Source: Dyella dinghuensis (GTDB lineage: Bacteria; Pseudomonadota; Gammaproteobacteria; Xanthomonadales; Rhodanobacteraceae). Taken from it: 64,000 nt of DNA. Positions 26,856-35,740 of the stretch are shown in pieces (within the stretch, counting starts at the first letter, position 1; each line of letters begins with the position of its first letter). Under the pieces are notes generated by a model. That model had not been told where the DNA came from and did no database searches. It saw only the letters and a program-made list of their open reading frames with translations. The stretch lies in contig NZ_RYZR01000001.1 in the NCBI RefSeq assembly GCF_003977615.1, forward strand, positions 1-64,000, given 5' to 3'. The translations under genes were made by a program, and so were the position numbers.

Positions 26856-27445
26856 GTCATGTATTTCCAGTTGCGTTGTTTGCCTTCGGCCAGCCACTCT
26901 ATCGTTGTTGCAACACGCTTTGCTCGCGTCGCATCGGTTTTGGCGTCGTTGATCCACTCGACATATTCGCGCTGGCAACTTGGGCTGAAAGCGTCGTACG
27001 TCTTGCGTGCCGATGCATTTTTCTTCAGTTGTACCGCTAAATCATCCGGGGTTTTCGGCGGCGGCTTGGGCGCGGTCTTCGGACGTTCTTTCTTGATGCC
27101 GGCGTCGTTCAAGGCCATCGCCTTGCGTATATACCCGGTCAGCTCCTTCTTGCCTGGCAGATCCTTCACCGATGTGATTTTGCCGAAACTACCGGCGCCT
27201 TCTTCAGGTTCTTTCCCTGCAATGTTCTTGTAGTTCCAGAAGCCGAAGCTGCAGTGGTGCTTGAATGCGGCCATCGAGCACATCATGGCGCCCTTGTAGC
27301 CGAAATGCGGAAAGCCCCATTTGATGTTTTCTTCTACGTCAGGGCAGGCGGCATGCACGATGGCGCGGAGGTGTTCGAGGATCGGGTGTGCGAATTCGGC
27401 AGATCGTTCGATGTAAGCGTCGACACGCGGATCGCGGCTGGACAT
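26852..27445 (-). CDS. YdeI/OmpD-associated family protein with DUF1801-type fold
   Basis: A 197-residue cytoplasmic protein. Residues 1-120 have the DUF1801-like features Glu-Asn-Ile-Lys-Trp-Gly-Phe-Pro-His-Phe and Cys-Ser-Met-Ala-Ala-Phe-Lys-His-His. The C-terminal part, with Lys-Lys-Asn-Ala-Ser-Ala-Arg-Lys-Thr-Tyr-Asp-Ala-Phe-Ser-Pro-Ser, matches the YdeI bacteriocin-protection/OmpD-associated family. Biochemical role unknown. It overlaps the following acetyltransferase and is probably co-transcribed with it. Confidence 0.82.
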   Translation of the reverse strand: MSSRDPRVDAYIERSAEFAHPILEHLRAIVHAACPDVEENIKWGFPHFGYKGAMMCSMAAFKHHCSFGFWNYKNIAGKEPEEGAGSFGKITSVKDLPGKKELTGYIRKAMALNDAGIKKERPKTAPKPPPKTPDDLAVQLKKNASARKTYDAFSPSCQREYVEWINDAKTDATRAKRVATTIEWLAEGKQRNWKYMT

Positions 27446-27521
27446 GGCGTCGATCTCCGTCTTTTCCCAAGTGCGGATAATGCCAAATCAAACCGCCCTA
27501 ACGCACGCTTCTTAGGAATGC

Positions 27522-28007
27522 CTACAGCTCGCGAATGAAGAACCGATCGCAGCTGAAGTGGCCGGTGCCACCCATGGGCGCCTTGATGGGCTGGAACCCG
27601 TGTTTGCGGTACAGAGTTTGCGCAGCGTCCATGCCGGTAAGGGTTTCCAGATAGCAGCGCTTGAACTGGAGCTCGCGTGCCGCATCAAGGCAACGTTGCA
27701 TCATGCTTGCGCCGGCGCCAATCCCGCGCGCTTCGGGCAGGAAGTACATCTTGCGCAGCTCGCAGACGTCGGCGTCGCCGCCATCCAATGGTGCAATACC
27801 GCCGCCGCCGATCACTTTGCCATCGCGTTCCACCACGAAGTACACGCAGCGCGCACGCGAGTACGACGCATGCATGTCGTCAACCTCGGCATCATGGATG
27901 GCGAAACCCGGACCATCCGCTCCGAATTCCGGCATCACCGTACGGATGATGGAAGCCACCGCAGCGTTGTCGCGCGGCTCGATTGGGCGAATAAGGTAAT
28001 CAGTCAT
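27522..28007 (-). CDS. GNAT family N-acetyltransferase
   Basis: A 161-residue GNAT protein with Ile-Arg-Pro-Ile-Glu-Pro-Arg-Asp at the N-terminus, the core strand Cys-Glu-Leu-Arg-Lys-Met-Tyr-Phe-Leu-Pro, the acetyl-CoA loop Ala-Arg-Gly-Ile-Gly-Ala-Gly and Tyr-Arg-Lys-His-Gly-Phe. Similar proteins acetylate small molecules or polyamines; the substrate cannot be assigned. It stands alone, 65 bases after the start of... the HMG-CoA lyase stop on the same strand (28072), and precedes the YdeI-like gene. Confidence 0.85.
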   Translation of the reverse strand: MTDYLIRPIEPRDNAAVASIIRTVMPEFGADGPGFAIHDAEVDDMHASYSRARCVYFVVERDGKVIGGGGIAPLDGGDADVCELRKMYFLPEARGIGAGASMMQRCLDAARELQFKRCYLETLTGMDAAQTLYRKHGFQPIKAPMGGTGHFSCDRFFIREL

Positions 28008-28071
28008 GGGCGAAACTCGACGGGGAAAACGCAGCGTAATGGCCTGCGCCGAGTTGGCAATGTGCCGGTGG

Positions 28072-28977
28072 TCAGGCGGCCGTACGTGCGCGGGTCACGC
28101 GGCTGGCGGTGGGCTTGCCCAACTGCGCGGCCAGCCATGCGCCGGTGGCGACCAGCAGATCCAGATTGATGCCGGTTTCCAGGCCAAGGCCTTCAAGCAT
28201 GTAGACCACATCTTCGCTTGCGACGTTGCCGGTGGCGCCTTTGGCGTATGGGCAACCGCCTGTGCCGGAGACAGCGCTATCGACCACGCGCACACCTTCT
28301 TCCAGACACGCGAGAATATTGGCAAGTGCCTGGCCGTAGGTGTCGTGGAAATGCACGGCGAGCGCATGCATCGGTACTTCCTGCGCGACCGCCAGCAACA
28401 TGGCGCGCGCTTTGGCGGGGGTGCCCACACCGATCGTGTCGCCGAGCGAGATTTCGTAGCAGCCCATGTCGTAGAGACGCTTCGCCACGCTCACGACATC
28501 CGCGACCGGCACTTCGCCTTGATACGGGCAACCCAGCACGGTCGACACATAGCCACGCACTTTTACGCCGTCGGCCTTGGCGTGTTCCAGAATCGGCTGG
28601 AAACGCGTCAGCGAATCGGCAATCGATGCATTGATGTTCGTGCGGTTGAAGGCTTCCGATGCAGCTGTAAATACGGACACGTCCGTTGCGCCAACCGCGC
28701 GTGCGGCGCGATAGCCTTGTTCGTTCGGCACAAGCACCGGATAGCTCACGCCCGGCACCTTGCGAATGCGGCGGAACACTTCCTCGGCATCGGCCAGCTG
28801 CGGTACCCAGCGCGCACTCACGAAGCTGGTCGCTTCGATCGTTTTCAACCCGGTAGCGGATAAGCGATCGACCAACGCAATCTTCACTTCCGGCGGAAGC
28901 AACGTCTTCTCGTTCTGCAGCCCATCGCGGGCGCCGACTTCGACAATACGAACGAAGGAGTTGTTTCGAGTATCCAT
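28072..28977 (-). CDS. Hydroxymethylglutaryl-CoA lyase
   Basis: Cleaves HMG-CoA to acetoacetate and acetyl-CoA, the last step of leucine catabolism. The 301-residue TIM-barrel protein has Val-Gly-Ala-Arg-Asp-Gly-Leu-Gln-Asn-Glu, His-Phe-His-Asp-Thr-Tyr-Gly and the active-site Cys242 in Gly-Thr-Gly-Gly-Cys-Pro-Tyr-Ala. ATG 28977 is used; the extra upstream residues of the open frame have no family match. It is downstream of the MCC alpha gene and likely works with liuB, liuC, liuD and ivd in this window. Confidence 0.93.
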   Translation of the reverse strand: MDTRNNSFVRIVEVGARDGLQNEKTLLPPEVKIALVDRLSATGLKTIEATSFVSARWVPQLADAEEVFRRIRKVPGVSYPVLVPNEQGYRAARAVGATDVSVFTAASEAFNRTNINASIADSLTRFQPILEHAKADGVKVRGYVSTVLGCPYQGEVPVADVVSVAKRLYDMGCYEISLGDTIGVGTPAKARAMLLAVAQEVPMHALAVHFHDTYGQALANILACLEEGVRVVDSAVSGTGGCPYAKGATGNVASEDVVYMLEGLGLETGINLDLLVATGAWLAAQLGKPTASRVTRARTAA

Positions 28978-29184
28978 GAGCATCCGTCTACGACTGTGGC
29001 GCCTGGCAGGTGGGCTGCATAGGTACTGGGTTGATTCTGAGCCGCGCATCGGTGAGTACCGCGCACACGGCTTCGCGTTGCGCGAAAGCACCTGCGTTGG
29101 TCGTCACTCGATAAAACTGCGCTTGCATGAAGGCCGTGTCTCGGGTTGAAAGGCGGGTAAGGAAGTCTTGTATGTCTCGGGTAA

Positions 29185-31188
29185 TTAATTCGTAAAACGC
29201 ACCAGCACGGCGTCCGCTTCCACAAATTCACCTTGTGCCGCACTCACACTTTCAATGGTGCCCGCGCGCGGCGCCTTCAAGGCGAGCTCCATTTTCATGG
29301 CTTCCATGACGAGCAATTCCTGGCCTTCTTCGACCTTATCGCCCGCCTTGGCCTTTACTAAAACGATGCGGCCGGGCATCGGCGCAATGATCTGGTTGCC
29401 GCCGCTGCCTTCTTTGGATTCCCACGCAAAGGCAGCTGTGCGCACGAAAGCGTAGCGCTGGCCGTTGGCGTCGTGCAGTGACACGCGTTGTGCGTCGGCG
29501 TAGACAGGCAGCCGAATGCCTTCGTCGTTGAATCTTGCGCTCAACGCGCCGTCGTTCAGGCGCGCGCCGTGCACGTTGCAATGAGCGTCACCATGTTGCA
29601 GCTGGTAGCTACCGTCGTGACCGTGCGCTTCGATGTCATAGCGCTGGTCGCGTAACGAAAGCGCAACAATGCGCTTGCCCGCGTGACCGATACGCCACGC
29701 ATCGGCACTGGCCCAGGGTGAATGCGGATCGCTGCCGTGTACGGCCTCGCGCGCAACCATCACTTCGTCGTTGAGCAAAACGGCGGTCGCCGCGGCGAAC
29801 AAAGCCTGATCCGAGGGCGGTGTATCGCCGGTGAGGAATTCATCCAGATGACGATCGAGGTAACCGGTGTCGATGCGCCCTTCGATGACGACGGGATGAC
29901 GGACGAGCCGCTCGAGAAACGCAATGTTCGATTTCGGTCCGACGATATCGCATTGAGCCAACGCTTCGCGCATACGTTGCAAAGCTTGCGTGCGATCGGT
30001 GTCGTACACGATCAGCTTGGCGATCATCGGATCATAAAAAATCGTTACCGTATCGCCTTCGATCACGCCGCCATCCAGGCGCACGTGGCGTGAGGGTGCA
30101 GGCAACGTCAGCGTGCGCAGCTTGCCGGAGCCGGGCAGGAAGTTCTGATCGGGGTCTTCTGCGTACAGGCGTACTTCGATCGCATGACCGTGTGCGTGAA
30201 TCTGATCTTGCCGCAGCGGCAGCGCTTCACCGGCGGCCACGCGTAACTGCCACTCGACCAGATCCAAACCTAGCGTTTCTTCCGTTACCGGGTGCTCGAC
30301 CTGCAGGCGGGTGTTCATCTCCATGAAGAAGAACGTGCCGTCCTGCGCCACGATGAATTCGACCGTGCCAGCGCCGACGTAATCGACGGCTTTCGCCGCC
30401 GCGACGGCAGCCTCGCCCATCGCCTTGCGGCGTTCGGCGTTGAGGAAAGGCGAGGGCGTTTCTTCCAGCACCTTTTGGTACCGGCGCTGCGCGGAGCATT
30501 CGCGCTCGTTCAGATGAATGACGTTGCCCTGCGTGTCGCCAAATACCTGAAATTCGATGTGGCGCGGATGGTCGACGTAGCGTTCGAGAATGACGCGCGT
30601 ATCGCCGAACGAACTGGCCGCCTCGCGCTGTGCGGAAGCGAGCGCATCGGCGAATTCCTTCTCCGCGCGCACGATGCGCATGCCTTTGCCGCCGCCACCC
30701 GCGGCCGCCTTGATCATCAACGGAAAACCGGTCTTCCGCGCTTGCTCGGCGAGAAAGTCCGTATCCTGATTGTCGCCGTGATAACCGGGCACCAACGGCA
30801 CCTGATGTTTTTCCATCAGCGCCTTGGCGGCGGCTTTGGAGCCCATCGCGTCGATGCTTTCCGGGCGCGGGCCGATAAAGGCGATGCCCGCGTCGGTGCA
30901 CGCACGCGCGAAACCCGTGTTCTCGGAAAGAAAACCGTAACCGGGGTGAATGGCTTGGGCACCGGATTTTTTGGCGACGTCCAGAATAACGTCGCCGCGC
31001 AGATACGAATCCGCCGGGCGCGGGCCGCCGATGGGCCATGCCTCATCCGCCAGGCGCACGTGCTGCGCGTCTTTGTCCGCCTCCGAGTACACGGCAATGG
31101 TGTGAATGCCGAGTCGGCGACAGGTGCGGATTACGCGGCAGGCGATCTCGCCGCGGTTGGCAATCAGGACGCGCTCGAACATGCTCAA
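29185..31188 (-). CDS. liuD: Methylcrotonoyl-CoA carboxylase alpha (biotin) subunit
   Basis: Biotin-dependent carboxylation of 3-methylcrotonyl-CoA. A biotin-carboxylase domain covers residues about 1-450 (Asn-Arg-Gly-Glu-Ile-Ala, the ATP-grasp glycine loop Gly-Gly-Gly-Gly-Lys-Gly-Met, Arg-Asp-Cys-Ser-type segment Arg-Glu-Cys-Ser-Ala-Gln-Arg-Arg and Glu-Met-Asn-Thr-Arg-Leu-Gln-Val-Glu-His). A BCCP domain ends the protein with biotin Lys632 in Glu-Ala-Met-Lys-Met. The 667 residues fit MCCA rather than the shorter AccC. Together with the beta subunit at 36186-37793 it should form the holoenzyme. Confidence 0.92.
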   Translation of the reverse strand: MSMFERVLIANRGEIACRVIRTCRRLGIHTIAVYSEADKDAQHVRLADEAWPIGGPRPADSYLRGDVILDVAKKSGAQAIHPGYGFLSENTGFARACTDAGIAFIGPRPESIDAMGSKAAAKALMEKHQVPLVPGYHGDNQDTDFLAEQARKTGFPLMIKAAAGGGGKGMRIVRAEKEFADALASAQREAASSFGDTRVILERYVDHPRHIEFQVFGDTQGNVIHLNERECSAQRRYQKVLEETPSPFLNAERRKAMGEAAVAAAKAVDYVGAGTVEFIVAQDGTFFFMEMNTRLQVEHPVTEETLGLDLVEWQLRVAAGEALPLRQDQIHAHGHAIEVRLYAEDPDQNFLPGSGKLRTLTLPAPSRHVRLDGGVIEGDTVTIFYDPMIAKLIVYDTDRTQALQRMREALAQCDIVGPKSNIAFLERLVRHPVVIEGRIDTGYLDRHLDEFLTGDTPPSDQALFAAATAVLLNDEVMVAREAVHGSDPHSPWASADAWRIGHAGKRIVALSLRDQRYDIEAHGHDGSYQLQHGDAHCNVHGARLNDGALSARFNDEGIRLPVYADAQRVSLHDANGQRYAFVRTAAFAWESKEGSGGNQIIAPMPGRIVLVKAKAGDKVEEGQELLVMEAMKMELALKAPRAGTIESVSAAQGEFVEADAVLVRFTN

Positions 31189-31346
31189 TCCTTACGGGCG
31201 TACGGGGGCTGCAAAGCCGATAAAACTAGCAGAAGTGTAGGGTTTAGCCGATGCGCGGCGCAGCATGGTAGCGCGCTGCGGCGTATTCGCCTTCCCATTC
31301 ATCCAGTGAAACGTCGGGCCTGCCGGCCCCGCGTTCGGCTCATTCG

Positions 31347-32141
31347 TCAGCTGCCGGTCGACCAGCTCGGTGCGCGTTTGTCGAGGAAGGCACTCAGTCC
31401 TTCCTGGCCTTCCTTTGAAACACGAAGGCGCGCGATCAGTGCTGCATTTTCCTGGTCGACGCGTTCGGCTTCGCGTTCCGTAAAACCATGCATGCCGAAC
31501 GCAAGCGTCTTGGCTTCATGCTGCGCAGTGGGTCCGGCTTTGCCGAGTTGCTTGAGCAGTTGGTAGACCGAATCGTCCAGATGCTCGGCATCCACAGTCT
31601 GATGAAGCAGGCCGATCTGCGTCGCCATCGTGCTATCGAAGATTTCCCCGGTAAGGAACAGACGGCGTGCCTGACGCAAACCGATGGCAGCAATCACATA
31701 GGGCGAGATCACCGCAGGTACCAGACCGAGCTTGACCTCGGTGAGCCCAAACTTGGCCGTCGTCACGCCGATGGCGATATCGCAGCACGCAATCAGGCCG
31801 ACGCCGCCGCCATAGGCCGGTCCGTTGATGCGCGCGATGGTTGGCTTGGGCAGGAATTGCAGCGTGCGCATCAGGGCCGCCAGGCGCAGGGAATCCTCGC
31901 GGTTTTCCGCTTCACTGGCTTTGGCCATGCCCTGCATCCAGTTCAGATCGGCACCAGCGGAAAAACTTGCGCCCACGCCGGTCAAAACCACTACGCGTAC
32001 CGATGGATCGCTGCTTGCGGCGTGCAGGGCCGCGGTCAGTTCGGCAATCAACCGGTCGTCAAAAGCGTTGTGCACCTTGGGCCGGTTGAGGCGGAGTTCG
32101 CGAATGCCGGCATGGTCGGCAATCTGTACGGCGTGGCTCAT
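31347..32141 (-). CDS. liuC: Methylglutaconyl-CoA hydratase
   Basis: Crotonase-fold enzyme that hydrates 3-methylglutaconyl-CoA to HMG-CoA. The 264 residues include the oxyanion-hole segments Ser-Ala-Gly-Ala-Asp-Leu-Asn-Trp-Met and Gly-Pro-Ala-Tyr-Gly-Gly-Gly-Val-Gly-Leu, then Gly-Leu-Thr-Glu-Val-Lys-Leu-Gly-Leu-Val-Pro-Ala with catalytic Glu. The Asn-Trp-Met feature and the neighbouring MCC alpha gene point to LiuC rather than a general enoyl-CoA hydratase. Confidence 0.87.
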   Translation of the reverse strand: MSHAVQIADHAGIRELRLNRPKVHNAFDDRLIAELTAALHAASSDPSVRVVVLTGVGASFSAGADLNWMQGMAKASEAENREDSLRLAALMRTLQFLPKPTIARINGPAYGGGVGLIACCDIAIGVTTAKFGLTEVKLGLVPAVISPYVIAAIGLRQARRLFLTGEIFDSTMATQIGLLHQTVDAEHLDDSVYQLLKQLGKAGPTAQHEAKTLAFGMHGFTEREAERVDQENAALIARLRVSKEGQEGLSAFLDKRAPSWSTGS

Positions 32142-32269
32142 GGGAAAAGTCCGTCCTGGGGAGCAAACCCGGCCATCTTAACCATTGCCCATGAAAGATG
32201 ACGCTGCGATGCACTAGATGCGAAAAGAGGTTACAATGCGAACCATTCTTGTTTAGAAGTATAACAACC

Positions 32270-32518
32270 GTGCGCCTGTCCGACCTGCCGAAAGGTGCTT
32301 CTGCAGTGGTTGAACGAGTCGAAGATGCCCATCCCAACGATCCCATTGCGCAGCGTCTGCGCGATCTGGGCTTTGTCACGGGTGAAAACGTGCGACTGGT
32401 GGCGCGCGGGCCGATCGGCAAGGATCCGCTTCTGATTCAGATCGGTTCCACCCGTTTTGCCCTGCGCCGCAGCGAAGCGGAGCGTGTCAGTGTCACGGTG
32501 CAGGAGAAGGTCGCATGA
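32270..32518 (+). CDS. feoA: Ferrous iron transport protein A
   Basis: A small SH3-like cytoplasmic protein (82 residues) that supports FeoB. It shows Leu-Ser-Asp-Leu-Pro-Lys-Gly, Arg-Leu-Arg-Asp-Leu-Gly-Phe-Val-Thr-Gly-Glu and Phe-Ala-Leu-Arg-Arg-Ser-Glu-Ala. GTG 32270 is the start; upstream codons in frame are not conserved. The stop overlaps the feoB ATG by four bases. The upstream region is AT-rich, but I cannot see a confident Fur box. Confidence 0.88.
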   Translation: MRLSDLPKGASAVVERVEDAHPNDPIAQRLRDLGFVTGENVRLVARGPIGKDPLLIQIGSTRFALRRSEAERVSVTVQEKVA

Positions 32519-34356
32519 GCGCCGGTACGCTGCGCATTGCTCTCGTTGGCAACCCGAACTGCGGCAAGACCGCACTGTTCAATCAGCTGACGGGCGCGCG
32601 CCAGAAAGTCGCCAATTACGCGGGCGTGACGGTAGAGCGCAAGGAAGGGCGATTTACCGCACCCTCCGGACGCGTGCTGCAGATTCTGGATTTGCCCGGT
32701 ACTTACAGCTTCGATGCCGTCAGTCCCGATGAGCAGATCACGCGCAACGTGCTCGAAGGCAATTATCCGGGTGAAGAAGCGCCGGAATTGATCGTTTGCG
32801 TTGCGGACGCGACCAATCTTCGCTTGCATCTGCGCTTCGTGCTTGAAGTGAAGCGTCTTGGCCGTCCGGTCGTGCTCGCATTGAACATGATGGATACAGC
32901 GCGTCGTCGCGGCATCCACATCGATGTCGAACAGTTGCAGCAACGTCTCGGCTTGCCGGTCGTGGAAACCATTGCGGTCAAGCGTGGTGGCGCACGTGCG
33001 CTGATCGAACGCGTGGACAGCGAAGTGCCGGTCGCCGCGCCTGCGCAACCGGATGACGCGGAGAGCCGTGCGGGCCTGCATGTGCAAGTGCGTGAGATTC
33101 TCGCCGCAACCGTGAACATGCCGCGCCAGACGGCAGCACTCGATGATGCGTTAGATCGCTGGGCGTTGCACCCTGTCTTTGGCCTGGCGATTCTCGCCGT
33201 CGTGATGTTCATGGTGTTCCAGGCCGTGTATTCGTTCGGCAAACCCATGAGCGATGCCATCGGCGATGGTTTCGACTGGCTTGGTGCGCATCTGGCGATC
33301 TGGCTGCCGGCCGGTCCCATACAGGGCCTGCTGAAAGACGGCATCTGCACGGGTCTGGGCACGGTGCTCGGTTTTCTGCCCGAAATCCTCGTGCTGTTCT
33401 TCTTTATCCTTACGCTCGAAGAAACCGGCTATTTGCCGCGCGCGGCATTCCTGCTCGATCGCATGATGCTGTCGGTGGGATTGACCGGTCGCTCTTTCAT
33501 TCCATTGCTGTCGAGCTTCGCATGCGCCATTCCCGGCATTATGGGTACGCGCAGCATTCAGGACCCGCGCGATCGCCTCACCACGATTCTTGTCGCACCA
33601 TTGATGACTTGCTCGGCACGTTTGCCGGTGTACGCGCTGTTGATCGGAGCGTTCATCCCGATGCATCGCGTGATGGGCATCTTCAACCTTCAAGGTCTGG
33701 TGCTGTTCGCGCTATATGTCGCCGGCATCCTGGGCGCCATGGCAGTGGGTTGGGTGATCAAGCGTATGCGCCGCGATCAAAGCGAACACGCGTTGCTGAT
33801 GGAGTTGCCCTCGTATCGTTTACCGCAGCCGCGCGACGTCGTCATCGGCTTGTATGAGCGCGGCGCGATTTTTCTCAAGCGCCTGACAGGCGTGATTCTC
33901 GCGTTGACCGTGATTATGTGGGCGATCTCGACCTTTCCGTCGGCGCCTGCTGGCGCGACGGGTCCGGCCATCGATTACAGCATTGCCGGTTACCTCGGCC
34001 GCGGGCTGCAGTACATTTTTGCGCCGCTAGGATTCAACTGGCAGATCAGCCTGTCGCTGATTCCTGCGTTCGCCGCGCGCGAAACGGCAGTAGCCGCGCT
34101 GGCCACGGTGTATGCGGTGGGAGGCAATGCGGAAGCGGGCGGTCTGGCGCATGCACTCACCGCGAATTTTTCACTGCCGAGCGCACTGTCGCTGCTGGTG
34201 TGGTTTGCGTTTGCACCGCAATGCATGTCGACGCTGGCCGTCATTCGCCGCGAGACCAATTCATGGCGTAACGTAGCCATCTCGTTTAGCTACATGTTCG
34301 TGGTGGCGTACGCAGCGTCGCTGATCACCTATCAGGTGGCGAGGTTCTTCCTGTGA
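32515..34356 (+). CDS. feoB: Ferrous iron transporter B
   Basis: GTP-driven Fe(II) uptake permease of the inner membrane. The N-terminal G domain has Gly-Asn-Pro-Asn-Cys-Gly-Lys-Thr (12-19), Gly-Val-Thr-Val-Glu, Asp-Leu-Pro-Gly-Thr-Tyr-Ser and Asn-Met-Met-Asp. The membrane part contains two gate repeats, with Ser-Phe-Ala-Cys-Ala-Ile-Pro-Gly-Ile-Met-Gly-Thr-Arg and Thr-Cys-Ser-Ala-Arg-Leu-Pro-Val-Tyr. At 613 residues it is shorter than E. coli FeoB (773) but within the family range. Operon feoA-feoB-small Cys-rich protein. Confidence 0.95.
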   Translation: MSAGTLRIALVGNPNCGKTALFNQLTGARQKVANYAGVTVERKEGRFTAPSGRVLQILDLPGTYSFDAVSPDEQITRNVLEGNYPGEEAPELIVCVADATNLRLHLRFVLEVKRLGRPVVLALNMMDTARRRGIHIDVEQLQQRLGLPVVETIAVKRGGARALIERVDSEVPVAAPAQPDDAESRAGLHVQVREILAATVNMPRQTAALDDALDRWALHPVFGLAILAVVMFMVFQAVYSFGKPMSDAIGDGFDWLGAHLAIWLPAGPIQGLLKDGICTGLGTVLGFLPEILVLFFFILTLEETGYLPRAAFLLDRMMLSVGLTGRSFIPLLSSFACAIPGIMGTRSIQDPRDRLTTILVAPLMTCSARLPVYALLIGAFIPMHRVMGIFNLQGLVLFALYVAGILGAMAVGWVIKRMRRDQSEHALLMELPSYRLPQPRDVVIGLYERGAIFLKRLTGVILALTVIMWAISTFPSAPAGATGPAIDYSIAGYLGRGLQYIFAPLGFNWQISLSLIPAFAARETAVAALATVYAVGGNAEAGGLAHALTANFSLPSALSLLVWFAFAPQCMSTLAVIRRETNSWRNVAISFSYMFVVAYAASLITYQVARFFL

Positions 34357-34655
34357 GCACGGGTCTGCTGATTCAGTACGTGGTGATCGGTCTGGTCGTA
34401 CTGGCCAGCGCGCTTTATGCGTTTCGCAAACTGGCGCCGCTCCTGACCAACCGCTGGCTCGCCGCTGCGTCGATTCAGTTCAATCAGCCCAATCACGCCG
34501 CGTGGTTGCGTGCGCTGGGCCGCCGGATGCAACCCAAGCAGGCGACGGGCAGCTGCAGCGACGGATGCAGCACCTGTGGCGCTTGCGGTCCTAAGCCGCC
34601 GGCTGCTGCGAAGAGCGACACGATTCCGCTCGAATTCCGTCCGTACAAACGCTAA
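34353..34655 (+). CDS. FeoB-associated small Cys-rich membrane protein
   Basis: A 100-residue protein with one N-terminal membrane segment (residues about 7-27) and a short Cys-rich motif Cys-Ser-x2-Cys-Ser-x-Cys-Gly-x-Cys-Gly in the C-terminal half. Its ATG overlaps the feoB stop, so it is translationally coupled. The position and layout recall FeoB-associated Cys-rich proteins or FeoC substitutes. Binding of Fe or an Fe-S cluster is inference. Confidence 0.75.
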   Translation: MSTGLLIQYVVIGLVVLASALYAFRKLAPLLTNRWLAAASIQFNQPNHAAWLRALGRRMQPKQATGSCSDGCSTCGACGPKPPAAAKSDTIPLEFRPYKR

Positions 34656-34666
34656 GCGCAAAAGAA

Positions 34667-34695
34667 AAGCGCATGGGCATTGCACCCATGCGCTT
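34667..34695 (+). terminator. Hairpin after the feo operon
   Basis: An 11-bp stem (AAGCGCATGGG with CCCATGCGCTT) with a seven-base loop lies 12 bases past the last feo gene. The T tract is poor (CGTTT). It lies between convergent genes, since the PLD-like gene ends at 34724. Confidence 0.6.
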
Positions 34696-34723
34696 CGTTT
34701 CCAACATCGGCTTTAATTACGCT

Positions 34724-35734
34724 TTACCACGGCGTGCCGCCGGCATAGTCGCTGCTCATGGTGCTTTCAAGCTGCGACAGAATGCTTGAGTTGGTGGTGG
34801 TCATGCCCAGTTCGCGATTCTCCGTAAGCGACGCGCTGGAGAAGTTCTCCGAACCGACAAACGCCAACGCGTTGGATGTGCCGTAATCGGCCACGATCGC
34901 CTTGGCATGGATGTACAACGCGGTGTCGTTGTCCGGGTAGGTGCTGATGTTCACGCCGGCCTTTTGCAGTGCGTTGAACTCGCTTTCGTACTCGTTATCG
35001 TCGTTGGTCATCACGACCGTCACGCTGACGCCAGCCTTGGCCGCATTTTCCAATGCGTCGACGATGGCGGTGTCGCTCATCTCTTCGTTTTCCACCAGCA
35101 GGCTGGTCTTCGCATTGTTGATGATGCTGAGCAATGAACTCTGCGAATTGGTCGGGCTCCACACCAGATCCACACCGTTGGATGGTGTGACGGATTCGTG
35201 CGCGTAGTCCTTGGCGAATGTCGCTTCGATCGCAGCGATGTCGGTCGCATTGTTCTGGATAATCGCGAAATCGCGCGTGGTGCTGTAGTAACGGCTGGTG
35301 AGGTTGGCCGTCATGACGGCTGCCTGTGCGTTGGCGGTCGCGCTGTCGATCACGATCGACTTCTCGTGCGTCGCTTCATACTTGGTGTAAGCCCACACGA
35401 CAGCCACGCCGCAATTCTTGAGCTGATCATAGGCGGCCGTGTTGTTGCTCTTCTCGTCGTTCACGTCGAGGATCACGCGAACCTTCACGCCGCTGGATTC
35501 GGCCGAGCACAGCAGGCCTTGCGCGGTGGTGTCCTGCAACTCGTACATGGTCATGTCGATGGTCGACTTGGCCGCCGAGATCAGGTTGTAGATAGGCTGA
35601 AAGCCTTGATCCGGAAAAATCACCAGCGTTTGCGTGGTGGTTTGCGCAGCGGCGGGCATGGTTGCGCCGAACGCGCATGCACATACCAACGCAGCAGAAA
35701 GCATCGTCTTTGCAAAAGAACGTTCACTCTTCAT
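34724..35734 (-). CDS. Secreted phospholipase D-like protein with two HKD motifs
   Basis: A 336-residue protein with a Sec signal peptide ending Met-Pro-Ala-Ala-Ala-Gln and two HxKx4D motifs: His123/Lys125/Asp130 and His276/Lys278/Asp283. The two halves make a complete pseudo-dimeric active site. The second motif is followed by Gly-Ser-Glu-Asn-Phe-Ser-Ser. ATG 35734 follows AAGGA; the upstream TTG is not needed. The substrate (phospholipid, nucleic acid or other phosphodiester) cannot be decided. Two Cys pairs suggest periplasmic or extracellular folding. It stands alone. Confidence 0.82.
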   Translation of the reverse strand: MKSERSFAKTMLSAALVCACAFGATMPAAAQTTTQTLVIFPDQGFQPIYNLISAAKSTIDMTMYELQDTTAQGLLCSAESSGVKVRVILDVNDEKSNNTAAYDQLKNCGVAVVWAYTKYEATHEKSIVIDSATANAQAAVMTANLTSRYYSTTRDFAIIQNNATDIAAIEATFAKDYAHESVTPSNGVDLVWSPTNSQSSLLSIINNAKTSLLVENEEMSDTAIVDALENAAKAGVSVTVVMTNDDNEYESEFNALQKAGVNISTYPDNDTALYIHAKAIVADYGTSNALAFVGSENFSSASLTENRELGMTTTNSSILSQLESTMSSDYAGGTPW

Positions 35735-35740
35735 GTTCAA

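Noticed and set aside
31189-31346. A small gene between LiuC and MCC alpha
   Set aside because: The 158-base gap contains only short frames with no start signals.
32219-32269. Fur box upstream of feoA
   Set aside because: The region is AT-rich, with TATAAC and scattered ATTC pieces, but no convincing GATAATGATAATCATTATC-type match could be seen.
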